This document shows, one piece after another, positions 48,541 through 60,995 of a stretch of DNA of 64,000 nucleotides. Source of the DNA: Beroe forskalii (Eukaryota; Ctenophora; Nuda; Beroida; Beroidae); NCBI GenBank assembly GCA_011033025.1, contig WFMF01000005.1:496001-560000 (forward strand), in the 5' to 3' direction. Numbering within the stretch: position 1 is the stretch's first letter; each line of letters begins with the position of its first letter. The position numbers were made by a program, and so were the translations under genes. The notes below the pieces were generated by a model. It was not told the origin of the DNA. It did not search any database and worked only from the letters and a program-made list of their open reading frames with translations.

Positions 48541-50442
48541 TTTCAAGATATTCTATTGAAATACCAGTCAAATCCACCGAGATAAGCTAATTCTTGAACA
48601 TTATTTCTCACAAACTACTGGAGATATCAAATATGATATATGCATATCAAATATGAATTGATAGTGTCGAAAATAATAAAATTTGAGTTTGATTAAATAA
48701 ATTTTAATTTGATTGAATAAATCTTGGTATTCTGAGAACACCAAATTGAGTTCTTTTGAATGCATATTCATTCTCCAGACTTTTATTACCTTAAGCAGGG
48801 AAAAATATCTCATATTAATATAATTCTGATTGTGTCTGGAACTCCATTTACTCATTTATATAAAACCCACTTTAGGTTAAATAATATAGAACTTTTTTAT
48901 GCTTTGAAAAACTGTCCCGCACATATTTGATTAATTCCGGAGCTCCTGGCGGCATTGTTCCGTTATCACTATTTAACTGTATGTTCTAGACATATTACCC
49001 ATCCTAGATTAGTATAAATTGCTCGTATAGGATGAGCAGGTTGTCGAGATTCCGGGATTATTATTGCCCCATTTCCTCAAATTTGAGGGCGTTTAAACTT
49101 TAACATACTGCCTTCTGATGTCACGCGAGGGATGGCATGTTACGAATGAATATAAAACTGGAAGGAGTAGCCATGAAGGTCATTCTTCTTTATTTCAATG
49201 GGATTAATGATTATGTTCGGAGTTAACATAAGGGTCTCTATTTTATCTAGTATATTGTCATAGTTATGGAGTGACCAGCGAGATGAAGTTGAACTAGATT
49301 GATATGATGACTGATTATAGATGCAAATGATTATTCATATTGTTAGCAAACAGTTTTATTTATCCGTACATAAGCATGCCGTGCACTATAGTCTTCTATA
49401 TCAACAATTAGAAGCTTTTTGGTACACTTTGTGCTGCACAATCACCCTTGCCAAACTGATGACCCTTCTTAGCCCGTGAGCACTGTTTTCACCTTACAGG
49501 CCTCAAATTAATTTCAACCTCATGTACCCTTTTCTTTCGTGGAGACCAGCTGTACCTTGTAACATTCAGGGGTTGTGTTGAGAAACACACTTTGTATATA
49601 CCACAATTTGACACATGAGTTTATAGGCCCATTTACTTGCCTCTCTACTGTTTATTAAAACATGGCTGATCTTATTGCAGCACCTTTGTTCTGTAGTTTT
49701 TAGATGTAATTGAGTGCACCGTTTCGTTTAAAACTCACAAATTCTGGTCTTCCTACTTCCTAACCCAAGTTAATTTATTGTACCCTATAAAGCCATATTG
49801 CAACCCGCACAACCCTTAAACTTTCCAAAAACTTAATTTCCATTACACGATAACTCTAAATTTATTGCCTCTGCAGAAATGATGACCAATCAGTCTGCCT
49901 GTTGATTAGTCTAATCGATCAAAACCTGCTGTTATCATCGAACCAATGAGAAGGCAGGAAATGAACGACGTCAAGGGTTACAGACGATATCTAATCCTCC
50001 AAAGCAAGACATGAACTTAAATGAAGTTTGTTAGAATAGCTGGAATTCATTATGACGCGCAATCCCGCACATTAGGAAAATTAACTTTCAAATAAGTCTG
50101 AGTTTTTAAATAAGTCTGGTGATAAAAGCGTACTTAAATAGCTGCTGGGAGGTCTTTTGATTAATTCTGTGACTTCTTGAACGCAGGTTTTCGGAAGGTC
50201 CCTACCACTAGCTATAGCCTCGACTTAATCCGTTTATTATTTGTCTAATATTTTGGTCCATAATCTAATATTTTGGTTCCTCTGTAAACAATTGTGATTG
50301 AACCACGTGCAGGAATTATGAAAGTCAAAATCGTAGATCGTGTCGCCATGTTCACACGTCACACGTGCACGGAATTTTGACTACTGAAAATTGAAGGGAT
50401 ATTACAGTTCAAGTTCCGTGTTCATTGGACGGCACCCTGTTT

Positions 50443-50548
50443 ATACGCCGCGCGTGAGATATAGGCGGTTCAACGTCATCAACTCACCACATTGGGCTAT
50501 GATAATGACGCCATCCTACCCGCCTCTTTCTCGTGCGCAGAGTTTAGT
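50443..50548. mobile_element. CRE-palindrome MITE, copy 6
   Basis: GCCGCGCGTGAGATATAGGCGG and CCGCCTCTTTCTCGTGCGCAG are the termini (partly quoted). The CRE is changed to TGACGCCA here. Confidence 0.7.
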
Positions 50549-51177
50549 GTTTGAACACGACGTGGCAATTTAAAGCGCCGCCTGTCAGTTGTGACGGTCA
50601 AGTAAAAGTGGAAGTTTGTTAAAAACACCTGAGCCATAGGATGTCGAGACATTTGTCACTTAACTTGTGGGCGTGGGTTTTAGATTTAACCAAAAGATTT
50701 GACCCAATAACGCTAAAATATTTATGTTCTTGTAGCCGATTTTAATACCAAATCCTAGATTTTAGAAGGGTACAGACTTGAGTGGAAAGCTGCAGTTTTA
50801 TAGTTCCGCAACGACTTCCACCACATTAGGCAGACGAGGCACGCTGGTTCTTTCCAGTGACAAGTGTCGCTTAAATGCAGTCTTTCCAAGGAAATATTTC
50901 CTTGTGGTTTGGAAAGTTGTTCATTATAAATATACATCATAATCAACCGCAACCAGAAACCTCTTCGCAGAGTCACTGGGGCATTGCTTTTGATAAGGAG
51001 GATATCTACTTTCGCACCAAAAGTCGAATAAATTCGTTCAGAAAGAATTTTTCCTAATTTCTACAAAATTTTTGCGTGAACTCACCTCCAAAAATATGTC
51101 ACATGGAGCTGAAATTATTGGGACTTGTTGCAATGGAACCAAGTAGCTCATCCGGTTATGACACTGATTTCTTTTAT

Positions 51178-51420
51178 GTCGCTAATTATTACATTGTAAA
51201 AAGTAAGTTTGAGCGGCGCACAGATATGTTTTTCATATGTCTTTACGCCGCGCAAACGTACGCCGCGCACACAAAAGACGTGCAAGTGCAGTATGTCATT
51301 AATTATTACATTGTAAAAAGTAAGTTTGAGCGGCGCACAGATATGTTTTTCATATGTCTTTACGCCGCGCACACAAAAGACGCGCACACAAAAGACGCGC
51401 AAGTTCAGTTCGAACTGTCC
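51178..51420. repeat. 117-bp tandem duplication of a GCGC-rich element
   Basis: AATTATTACATTGTAAAAAG through TTTACGCCGCGCA is present twice (from about 51184 and 51300), nearly identical. The outer right end AAGTTCAGTTCGAACTGTCC matches the element at 1488-1600. 51420-52430 shows no gene. Confidence 0.75.
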
Positions 51421-52436
51421 CTGTTAAAAACCAAAACTTCTACAAGTCCCTTCCACCTGCAAATATCCTATTAGGCTCCTAGTCCATATCCATTTACTCA
51501 AGAAATGGCACAAAAACTCGAATTATTGCAACTGCTATTAATCCCTTCTGTTGGACAGCGAAATGTTACTTCATGAAGCGATAGACGCCTATAATTCGAT
51601 TGTTACAGACTCAAATTAGACGACTTCGGGCAGGGCTAGAGTCAGGGCATTGGTTAAGGTTATGGTTTGGGTCACGGCGGAGAAATGATAAGTGCCGTGA
51701 TGTGAATGGTCGTGGGTTAAATTTCGGGCTTCTCAATCAAATTATACTTGGCGTATTAGATATTGGCGGATGGCCCATCTCGTGATCTCCATAGTCCAAA
51801 GTTTGTCATACCGAATGGCCCAATCAGATGTTTGTATCTGATATTGCCAGATACAACCAAATGATTGGTCCATTTGGTGTCACATACGAAGGAGATCACT
51901 TGATGGGCTGTCGAAAATTCGAGCAATCCGCCGATTTCTAATACGCCTAGTATAATAGTTGTCTGTCGCATTTATTCTTAACAACTTCCAGCTAAACTGT
52001 TGCCTTTGGAAGCTTTAACGAGTCGTGCAATGTTTCGCAAAACAGCTGTCTGGCAATTTAATATTGGATTATATCCGCTCCTCAGTTCATATGAAGAGTG
52101 GAACTTCACCCTTGCTCCTGTAACCCATAAGTGAGCTCATGCATTGATCGATAAAAACGCGTAAAATACTACAATATGATAGAAATTGTATGAAAAGTAA
52201 GTTGCACGCATTGTAAAATGCGCGTCTTTATCAATCCATGCATATGGGTCACTCTTGATTCTGTACACCTATCAAGTTGTGATCAACTCATGAAGGAACT
52301 CATGAAGGAACTCATAAATTCAGCTGTTCGCCGCCGAGTCAGACATTTTAAAACCATCGGGTTTTAGATTTCATAAATATAAATAGCATTTAAATGTTTA
52401 TTCGGTCAGACTGATTTTATAATCAGGTTCATGATA

Positions 52437-53931
52437 TAATAATAATAATAATAATAAACTATGGTGGCTTAGAGACAGCAACGAAAGAAGCTAAAACATA
52501 ACCCTTTATGCACAGCTGTCTATTGAAACTTAAATAATAAACTAAGAAAGTTCATGTTCAAAGAAATACATGCCCAGGGCATGTTAATTCAAGATATCAT
52601 AGCAGTAAGAAATACTAAGTTAATATAGTTTCCATTCAGATATTAAAACTTTTCTTGAATAAAAATGTTTTCAGTCTACTTTTAAACAATTGAACATCAC
52701 TACATTCCTTCAGTTCAGATGGAAGCTTATTCCATAGTTTAGGGGCACAAGAAGTGAAAGCTCGATCACCATCGGTGGATTTGAAAGAAGTCTGCTTGAG
52801 AGTTGGAGTACGGCTACCACTGACATTGTTGTACTGTAGCATATCAGACAAATATGAAGGAGCAAGGCCATTCAAGCATTTGAATGTTAAGAGAACAATC
52901 TTGAATTCAATTCTTTCCTGCACTTTCAACCAATGAAGCTCTTGCAGATGATTATTTACAGATTCGGATTTCTTTAGCCCTAAAAGAATCCTACAGGCTC
53001 TATTTTGTATAACCTGAAGCTGTTTCATATTGCAAGAGCTTATTCCATAGTAAAGAGAATTGCAATAATCAAGGCTTGAAAAAACAAGAGCATGAATGAG
53101 GGTTTCGCACTGGTTCTTAGTAAGAAATTTCTTCATAGCAGCTATCTTCCTCATAGTTCTGAAACAACTTCTCTTCAATTTCTTTATCTGTGATGTCATG
53201 TTCAACTGATTATCTAATAGAAATCCTAAACTTTTTGCAGTGGAAACAAAACGAATACAAGTAGCGGGATTGATGAATGTTCCATGCATTGTAAGACCAG
53301 AGAGCAGTTTAGGCTTGCCAAATACAATGATTTCTGTTTTCCTGCATTAAGTTGAAGAAAATGACCAGCCATCCATTTGTCAATGGCTGCAAAGCATGAA
53401 GGAAGTTCTCTGACAAGGATTTTATGTTCTTGTTCCTTAAAGAATGATTTATATACCTGATGATCATCAGCAAAACCATGAACAAGGAAGGACTGATTCT
53501 TAACAGTAAGGTATATGGACCTGATGTAGATGTTAAAGAGAACAGGGCTAACACTGAACCTTGAGGGACTCCAAACTTGATGATAATTTCTTCAGACTCA
53601 TACTCATTTACTTTGACTCTCTGGCAGCGTCCAGATGAAGCTTTTGAACCATTTCAATGCAGTGCCTTTGATACCTATTTGTTGTTCTAGAACTTTAAGC
53701 AACTTGGGGTGGTACACAGTATCAAATGCTGCAGAGAGGTCTAATAACATGACAACTGTGCCTTTGTTTTCATCACTGGCAATTAAGATATCATTAACGA
53801 TCCTGACCAGGAGAGTTTCACAGCTGATATTTCTTATAAGCTGATTGAGTGGTTCATGAAGATTGTTGGCTGTTAAGTGCTTGTTCAGTCTCTTAAGGAC
53901 AATCCTTTCAATCAATTTTGAAATAAACCCC
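52437..53931 (-). pseudogene. LINE reverse transcriptase fragment (L2/CR1-like)
   Basis: In order on the minus strand: FISKLIERIVLKRLNKHL, VVMLLDLSAAFDTV, FGVPQGSV, GFADDHQVY (the catalytic aspartates), then a C-terminal frame with SLDYCNSLYYG, IQNRACRILL and PKLWNKLPSELKECSD. These define a non-LTR reverse transcriptase of the L2/CR1 type. It is 5'-truncated at 53931, missing the endonuclease and early polymerase blocks. Single-base indels after GSV and near the NAGK segment break the frame. The 3' tail ends in (TTA)n at 52437-52456. Antisense small frames here are not genes. Confidence 0.87.
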
Positions 53932-54450
53932 TCAAAAACCCCCCCTAAAAAAAAATTAAAACCCCCTTCTTGGCTTTTTTTTAATATCCACTTTGGGGTT
54001 TTGGGGGGTTTAAATGAAATTTTCAAAATAGCCAAAACCCAAACAAAATTTTAATTTCAGGGGTCGAAAATATTCAAAAGTGGAAAATTTAAAAGGTTGA
54101 AAATCCTCAACAAAAATGGTACCATTTCAGATTAGGGTCGAAAATCGTCAACGAAAATGGTACCATCTCAGAAAAGGGTCGAATATCCTCAACAAAAATG
54201 GTACCATTTCAGAAAACTGCCAAAAATCCTCAACAAATATGGTACCATTTGAGAGAAGAGCCGAAAATCCACAACTAAAGTAGTACCATTTTGAGAAAAA
54301 AACGAATTTTCCGACCGAAAAACGGCTATTTTTAGCAGTTTAGCCTCCTTAAACCCTCATAAACCCCGAAAAATTAAACCCCCATTTGCCAATTTTTATA
54401 TCCACCCGGGGTTTTTCGAGGTTGCCCCCCCCCCATCAATGTTCAATAAT
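53932..54450. repeat. C-rich-ended element with 40-55-bp internal repeats
   Basis: It begins CCCCTCAAAAACCCCCC and ends near GGTTGCCCCCCCCCC. Inside, about five units contain AAAATCCTCAACAAAAATGG and GTACCATTTCAGA. It abuts the truncated LINE 5' end, so it may have inserted there. 54451-55790 shows no gene. Confidence 0.6.
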
Positions 54451-55792
54451 GTTTACAAAATTTGCCACATTCTTTACAATTCAGTAGCCACAGCGCAAAT
54501 GCCATGACTTCCAGCCTCTCTTGAATGTTAAATGGAGTACAATATTAACTTCGCTGCGTATAATAACGTATGAAATATGTATGGATTAAATATGAAATAT
54601 TATAAAAGCTTCGGCGAACACAGAAAGAAGATTATGCAGTAAGCACTACTACATTGGATCTGAGGGCATCACTGAATCAAGATAATATACGAATAGTAAC
54701 ATGAAATATGGGTTGAAGTTGTGTATACAAGTACTGTATTCGTGAGTATACTGTATAGTGTACAATGGTGTATATGTATACAATGCTCATTGCTCATAGT
54801 GTGCTTCCATGAGTGCTTTTATGTACTATTCAAAGCTTCAAATCTTCAAATAAATATCTTGTCTGAACTTCAAATTTCACAAGGTTTCATCGGGCGATAC
54901 AGACAACAATAGGAAGGTAGCCAACCCTCTGTAAAGTACATACAACGTTATATACATTGGATTCTTTAATCCTATCAAACAGATACTCCATGAACTTGAT
55001 TCAATGTTTCAATGAACAGAATTATTCAGAATTATTCAGAATTAATCCGATTCTTATAGTTGAATAACGCATTAACCATCACCTACTTAACCCTCCTCCA
55101 GATTTAGTAGTTGCATCACACGAACGTATACAGTATACACGCCTTGTGTTAATTAGAACCAATAAGAGAACACTTACATTTCGGAAGCATGTTCTCACCA
55201 CCTGCCAGGAAAGAGCAGGATACTCCGGCAGAAACTGAGCGACTCTTACGGCTTCACCAGCCTTGTCGACAGTGGGTGTTTGTTGTGCTGCACTTCCTTA
55301 CCATATTATACTAGCTTGTAACTCAAAATGTGCCGCGAATCGGGATATATCATGTTTTATTTATCAGTTAAGTTGTAAAGTCAATGTCCAGTATTTATTA
55401 ACATGGGCCACCATTTCAATTAACTGCCATCATTTCTTATTTTATTACTTCCAATTGGCAAGAATTGAAACTTTCCTGGGCTTTCAAATCTGATCGTTGA
55501 CGTCAAAATAGAAATTAACAGCACCGCAAGCCAAGCTCAATTTTAAGACTTACTTGAAAAGGCAATAGAACTGGACAGAGAGATTTGATTTTTGCGTCAA
55601 TTTCTATAAAGAAATTAAGGTATGGGAATAAAGTTAAACATACCCTATAACCAGTTACTATTTAGCTGGTAAAGTAGTAAACTACAACATAGCACTGTCC
55701 TCAACCTTATGAACATCTAACTACTTTCCATGATAACTATGTAGTTCAAACTAGGGGAATAAGTTGTAAACGTAGTTCAAGCTACATTTAAG

Positions 55793-56257
55793 TTAAGGTT
55801 TTTCTTTTCAGGTAGCCACAGGCCCACCCTAGGATGCTGGGTTTTTTCGTCGTTCAGGCCCACTTTTTTTCCGCCGCAGGCCCACTTTTTAGCAGAAACT
55901 TGATAACAAAAACAGGCCCATTTGAGACATCACAGGCCCATTTGAGATAATACAAGCCCATCTGAGACAGCACTGGCCAATTTGTGACAATTTATGCCCA
56001 TTAATTGATACATCACAGTCCCATTTGAGACATAAAAAGGCCCATAAGAGACCAAACAGACCCGTTCGAGACAAAACAGGTCCACTTGAGACATCACAGG
56101 CCAATCTTGAACATTGCAGGCCCAAAATTTCACCACCCCTACCCCCTTTTTCCAAAAACTCCTCGGATTTCGAAATTAAAGACAAAATTTCAAAATCAAG
56201 GAAAAAGATCGATCTAGGATGCCAGCCACCAGCGCATCCAGGAAAGAAAAACCTTAA
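55793..56257. mobile_element. TIR element with TTTAAG duplication and ACAGGCCCATTTGAGAC repeats
   Basis: Termini TTAAGGTTTTTCTTT are inverted, and the direct repeat TTTAAG lies at 55787-55792 and 56258-56263. The interior carries about twelve copies of an 18-22-bp unit ACAGGCCCATTTGAGACATC. Inside the TIRs are GGATGCTGG and CCAGCCACC blocks. No transposase. Confidence 0.78.
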
Positions 56258-56307
56258 TTTAAGTTAATAGTATAATGAGTAACCATCCCGAATTGTCCTT
56301 ATATTTA

Positions 56308-56380
56308 GAATTACTGCCGTTATTTGCACTTTGTTCAGAAATAATATTTCTGAACAAAGTGCAAATAACGGCAGTAATTC
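56308..56380. repeat. 73-bp palindrome
   Basis: Arms GAATTACTGCCGTTATTTGC.. of 35 bp with a 3-base centre at about 56344. It directly abuts the large palindrome at 56381. Confidence 0.85.
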
Positions 56381-56781
56381 TTACCCATGATATCAATTGT
56401 TGTCATTATTTCATTGCTTTCATAATTTCAAGCATCCTGTCCAGATCACTGACGTGTCATATGTCATTATCAGAATTACACAAAAGCAAAATAATTGTAC
56501 TATTTCCTGCTATTTCTCACATTATGTTCTTCGAAAGTTCGAACTACAGAGTATGTAACACTAATAAATTAAACAATATAATATATTGTTTAATTTATTA
56601 GTGTTACATACTCTGTAGTTCGAACTTTCGAAGAACATAATGTGAGAAATAGCAGGAAATAGTACAATTATTTTGCTTTTGTGTAATTCTGATAATGACA
56701 TATGACACGTCAGTGATCTGGACAGGATGCTTGAAATTATGAAAGCAATGAAATAATGACAACAATTGATATCATGGGTAA
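56381..56781. repeat. 401-bp palindrome with 200-bp arms
   Basis: The arms 56381-56580 and 56582-56781 are reverse complements around one central base. They begin TTACCCATGATATCAATTG and meet at AAACAATATAATATATTGTTT. No mismatch was found by reading along the arms. No target duplication or coding frame. Confidence 0.9.
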
Positions 56782-57749
56782 CACTTCGTAAAATGATACA
56801 GTATGTTTATTAGTGCTATACTTCATGGAGAATCATTAAATTATCATCCTGATTTACAGACTCTTTCTTCATTTCCAAAGTAATATTTTATATTATTGAA
56901 AGTACCTACTTACAGTGTTTAAATGTAGATACCAGTAGGTGTAGGTATTATATTGTAAAATGGGATCCCTCAGAATGATAAATAAGTAACTTAATAATAA
57001 GGACCATAGCCATACACGAACGTTTTGCAGAGTGCATTTCATAAGCATGTCTAAGCATGCATAATGACTCATTACCTAGGTATAATACACAGTACTGGCA
57101 AGCATGTTTTACATGAGAATAGTAAACTATTTGATCACGAGGATAGAGCTTGTAGCACTGCTTATGTTTGAGAAAAAGAACATTGACACAGTGAAAAGAG
57201 AAGCTTCAGTCGTTTAAAATTTATTGGCTGTATAATAGTATTATTTGAATTGATAAACCAAATAACTGAATCAACTTATTGGTCATTATTATCAGACATA
57301 ACTTTCATGCTGAGGGCCTTAGCATGAAATGTATGTGATGTTAATGTCCATTTCCTTTCTATTCAAGTCTGTGACAACCAAGTTCACAAATATTTCCCAA
57401 ATTTTCATGTGTAAGAGTAGTTCTGACTACTCACTACTGATTGCTATTGGTAAGTTCAGATGCAATCATCAATTTAAATATAACACACTTTATGACCTTG
57501 ATAACATTTCTTATTTCTCCTTATATTTTCATGTTCTAGTAGTAAATTTTATTGTTAAATCAATTTACAGAGCTATATCTCAATAAAGCTATAGCTCTGT
57601 AGTCAACTTTCAGGGTCAAAAACTAAAATAAATAAAGTAGTGATTTTTCTATGCTGATTATCACATTACATCAAAGTTTGTGGTTAATTTTTTACAATAT
57701 ATTCATTACTATTGTAACAAGTCATAATCATATTTAATGAGGCACAGAC

Positions 57750-59934
57750 CTTATCTCTCATCTTGCGCTTCTTTGTTTCAGGCTTCTTAGGTTGATCTGA
57801 ATGAACTGATGGTTGTATCTTCTCAAGTGGGTAATACTCCTGAAGGGATGGAATAGCAATTTTGTGTTTAAACTTAGACATCAGTCATGGCACTTGGTCA
57901 CCCTATGTGAGGTAGACAGTCAATGAGGCAGGACACCTCACGGTTTGAACATCAATCATTTATATTGAAGTAGGTAATTTGCCCTTCATAATGTATGGCC
58001 ACTAGTTCATGAGTATAAATTATTGAATTAATTAGCTCCCAAAATTAAGTATATATATATGGTATGACAAAAAACAATTGGAAATTGTGTAGGTTCCGCA
58101 GCGCCCTTGTAAATTTTAGTGATTAAAAGAGGTGATATGAACTTTAATCGCAGCGCTGGCGTGTTGGTGGGCTGTAGTTGCAAGGAAAATTTCAATTATA
58201 GTATAAATTCAGTTGAATTCATAAATACAATATGAATGAAACTACTGAATTGATTAGCCTATATTCCTTTCACCAAACAGCCCAAAACCACGCCAGCGCT
58301 GCGATTAAAGTTCATATCACCTCTTTTAATCGCTAAAATTTACAAGGGCGCTGCGGAACCTACACAATTTCCAATTGTTTTTTGTCATACCATATCATTC
58401 TTTTTGTTGAAAAAAATTCTGCATTACCAATCTCATTCAACATGACTCATGATAGTGATTCCAAATTTCCGATGCCGTTTGATATAAGTCAAAACCATAA
58501 TGCCATATTCCTGTGACGAGATATTAGCGATAATTGCAGGTGTAATTGGCCAATTATCCAATTAAGCGATTTGCAATGAAAATTTTTACAAAGCTCACTT
58601 CACGCAATCTATGCCAAAGTTTACGATGGCGTTGGAATGAAGTCGATACCATATTCCTGAGACGAGATATAAGCGATTATTGGTTTAATTGGCCAATCAT
58701 TCAATTAAGCTATTTGCAATGAAAATTTTTACATAGCTCACTTCACACGATCCATGCCAAAGTTTACAATGGCGTTCGAATGAAGTCAATACCATATTCC
58801 TGAGACGAGATATAAGCGATAATTGGTTTAATTGGCTAATTATCCAATTAAGCGATTTGCAATGAACATTTTCATATAGCTCAAATTAAGCAGTCTATGC
58901 CAACGTTTACGATGGCGTTGGAATGAAGTCGATACCATCTTCCTGAGGCGAGATATAAGCGATAATTGGTTTAATTGGCTGATTATCCAATTAAGCGATT
59001 TGCAATGAAAATTTTTACTTAACTCACTTCACGCAATCGATAACAAAGTTTACTATGGCGTTAAAATGAAGTCGATACTATATTCCTGAGACGAGATATA
59101 AGCGATAATTGGTTTAATTGGCCAATTATCCAATTAAGCGATTTGAAATTAAAATTCACATATAGCCTACGACACGTGCCTTATGCCAAAGTTTCTGATA
59201 CCGATGGACTTACGACGATATCTGTTTTGGTTTTCTCGCAAAGTGATTTATAAAAACTGTCGTGGTTTCGAGAGAGACGACGATAACACTAATTTTCGTG
59301 ATTTAAGGCATTTTTTGATAATTTTTCCTACAAAAACGGAGTGATCGATTTTCATGAAATTTTCAGAATTTCTTAATCATGTGATGGACTACAGCTGTGC
59401 AAATTTTCATGACTAACTTATGTTAATAAGAGGTCTAAATTGCCACTTGAAAACCGGACTTTTTTGAAATCGCTGTATTTTTATATAGTGGGCGCTGGCA
59501 TTTCAAGAATTGAAAGACGGGATTGTTGCTACCTATTCTATTATTATAACACATGTAGCCACGGCTCATCTTTGAGTCTGACCATAGTCTCGGCCCTTCG
59601 GGCCGGGACTGCTGATGCCCTCGGCCCTTCGGGCCGAGGGCATCTGCCCTTCGGGCAGATGCCCTCGTTCTTTTTCTTTTTCTTGCGCTGCGGGCGCTTG
59701 CCAGCGCCCTGATATAGTGACAGTTAAAAGTTGCAACAAGTTTGAGATACAATAACCTACAGTGTATGTTCTTACCTTGAGATCATCATAACTATTAAAT
59801 GAAAGGATACTGATGCCATCCACAGTATCTTCATCAAAGTCCAGGCTTTCCAAATTAGATTTGACCTTAGGGAGTTTTCCTAGAATCTTTTCATTAGCTT
59901 TTTCTCCATTAGCTATCTTCTTTGACCTACCCAT
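57750..59934 (-). CDS. Two candidate 5' exons of an unrecognised gene
   Basis: Exon 1 (59934-59776) reads MGRSKKIANGEKANEK and then an acidic LDFDEDTVDGISILSFNSYD to a donor CTCAAG|GTAAGA. Exon 2 (57872-57750) reads FKHKIAIPSLQEYYPLEK, then a basic KKPETKKRKMRDK to a donor AAG|GTCTGT. Both are phase 0. The acceptor of exon 2 (GATGTCTAAG) has a poor pyrimidine tract, and an in-frame ATG at 57881 offers an alternative first exon. The basic, nuclear-protein-like composition and the DG..ILSFNSY motif vaguely recall the N-terminus of the AUTS2/fibrosin group, but this is only a resemblance. No further exons were found to the left. Confidence 0.4.
58057..58395. mobile_element. MITE with ~113-bp inverted repeats
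   Basis: GGTATGACAAAAAACAATTG at 58061 and its complement ending at 58391 begin arms of about 113 bp with only a few mismatches. The flanks are ATAT on both sides. The arms include GGTTCCGCAGCGCCCTTG and CGCAGCGCTGGCGTG. The unique centre is AT-rich. It lies in the intron of the candidate gene. Confidence 0.88.
58456..59190. repeat. 143-bp satellite, five copies
   Basis: The signature ATATTCCTGAGACGAGATAT recurs at spacing near 143 bp (CCTG at about 58511, 58656, 58799, 58942 and 59085). Each unit contains TTTAATTGGCCAATTATCCA, a CCAAT-type palindrome. Confidence 0.88.
59485..59715. mobile_element. Small foldback element with overlapping strong hairpins
   Basis: Ends GGGCGCTGGCA and TGCCAGCGCCC are inverted. 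Inside, 59614-59644 is a hairpin with 14-bp arms (GATGCCCTCGGCCC) and 59635-59667 is another with 15-bp arms (CGAGGGCATCTGCCC). They share ten bases and so exclude each other. It is located in the candidate intron. Confidence 0.72.
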
Positions 59935-60118
59935 AGCATACTAGATACTCAAGAAGTGTACATTAAGAGACAATATCATGAAGTATCAGATCACTTGCAG
60001 TTCTCAGAATGTTATCTCACACTGTGTGGAAGAAAACAATGTGGAAGAAATCATTCTTTACTTTCTGGATTTAAAATCTCCATATTTAAGATTCTTCTCA
60101 AACTGCCTAACTAGAGTA

Positions 60119-60295
60119 TCTAGGGATTGTTCACATATTACGTAATCACCTAGAGGGGGAGGGGGTTTCCGAATGATTACATTACATGTTATTGTAACAA
60201 ATACAACTACTGTAAACTTGATTACGAGGGGGAGGGCCAGGGGGGGGGTGAAATCGGCAAAAAATTGATTACATAATATATGAACAATCCCTTAG
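60119..60295. mobile_element. MITE with AGGGATTGTTCA termini
   Basis: AGGGATTGTTCACATATTACG on the left and its near-complement ending GAACAATCCCT on the right give about 27-bp inverted repeats. The interior is G-rich. A clear target duplication was not found. Confidence 0.78.
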
Positions 60296-60589
60296 AAGTA
60301 ACAGTTTGAATCACCAAACAAATTATAAATCTGATTAATGGTGTTAGATGCAACTCTTGATATATCTGCTCATGGAATAAGGTCAAAAAATCCTGATCTA
60401 AATACTGCCTTGACCCTAAATACATTAATGCCATCAACCACATCAGATCCATGTTATGGAGTGGAGTGTCATTGTCCCTGTCTACTTTCATTCAGTTTGG
60501 TTTTTGGGACTACTGGGACAAATGTCTCATCTTCCCCTGTCCCAATTCATTCTTTATGAATTAGGGACATCTTCTTTGTAGAACAAATA

Positions 60590-60745
60590 CAGTCATCTTT
60601 GTAGTCAAGCCACAGAAATCTCCAACAACTCTAACCATAGTCTTTGACAGGATTCATGAAAGAAATGCCTTCATCAGAGAGCTAGGCAGATCCAAATAAA
60701 GCATGAGAAACCAAAAATGATATGGTGTACTGAAAGCTATTACAC
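60590..60745. repeat. Copy of a segment also at 61365-61525
   Basis: GTAGTCAAGCCACAGAA, CTTTGACAGGATTCATGAAAG and ATGATATGGTGTACTGAAAG recur in order at 61365-61525 with about 10% differences. The second copy lies inside the TIR element at 60996-62157, so one end of that element may have captured local DNA. Confidence 0.7.
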
Positions 60746-60995
60746 TGTGGCACATGGACTTACAACTGCGTTGTGGGGTTGAATGCATTTGACAGGCACC
60801 CAACACTCCCCCAACCACAAGATGTAGTGTGTTAGTTTCAGAAGCTCCAAGTTCATCAAGGAAATTAAGTTCATCAATGTCTTAAGTTCATCAATGTCTT
60901 AAGTTCATCAATGTCTTCATTCAATTTAACTTTATTAAATTATTATTGATTTTTCAATAAGCAGAGGGTACATTGCATAGATATTTGTTCTGTTT

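Noticed and set aside
52754..54054. Plus-strand frames over the LINE
   Set aside because: They are shadows of the minus-strand reverse transcriptase remnant.
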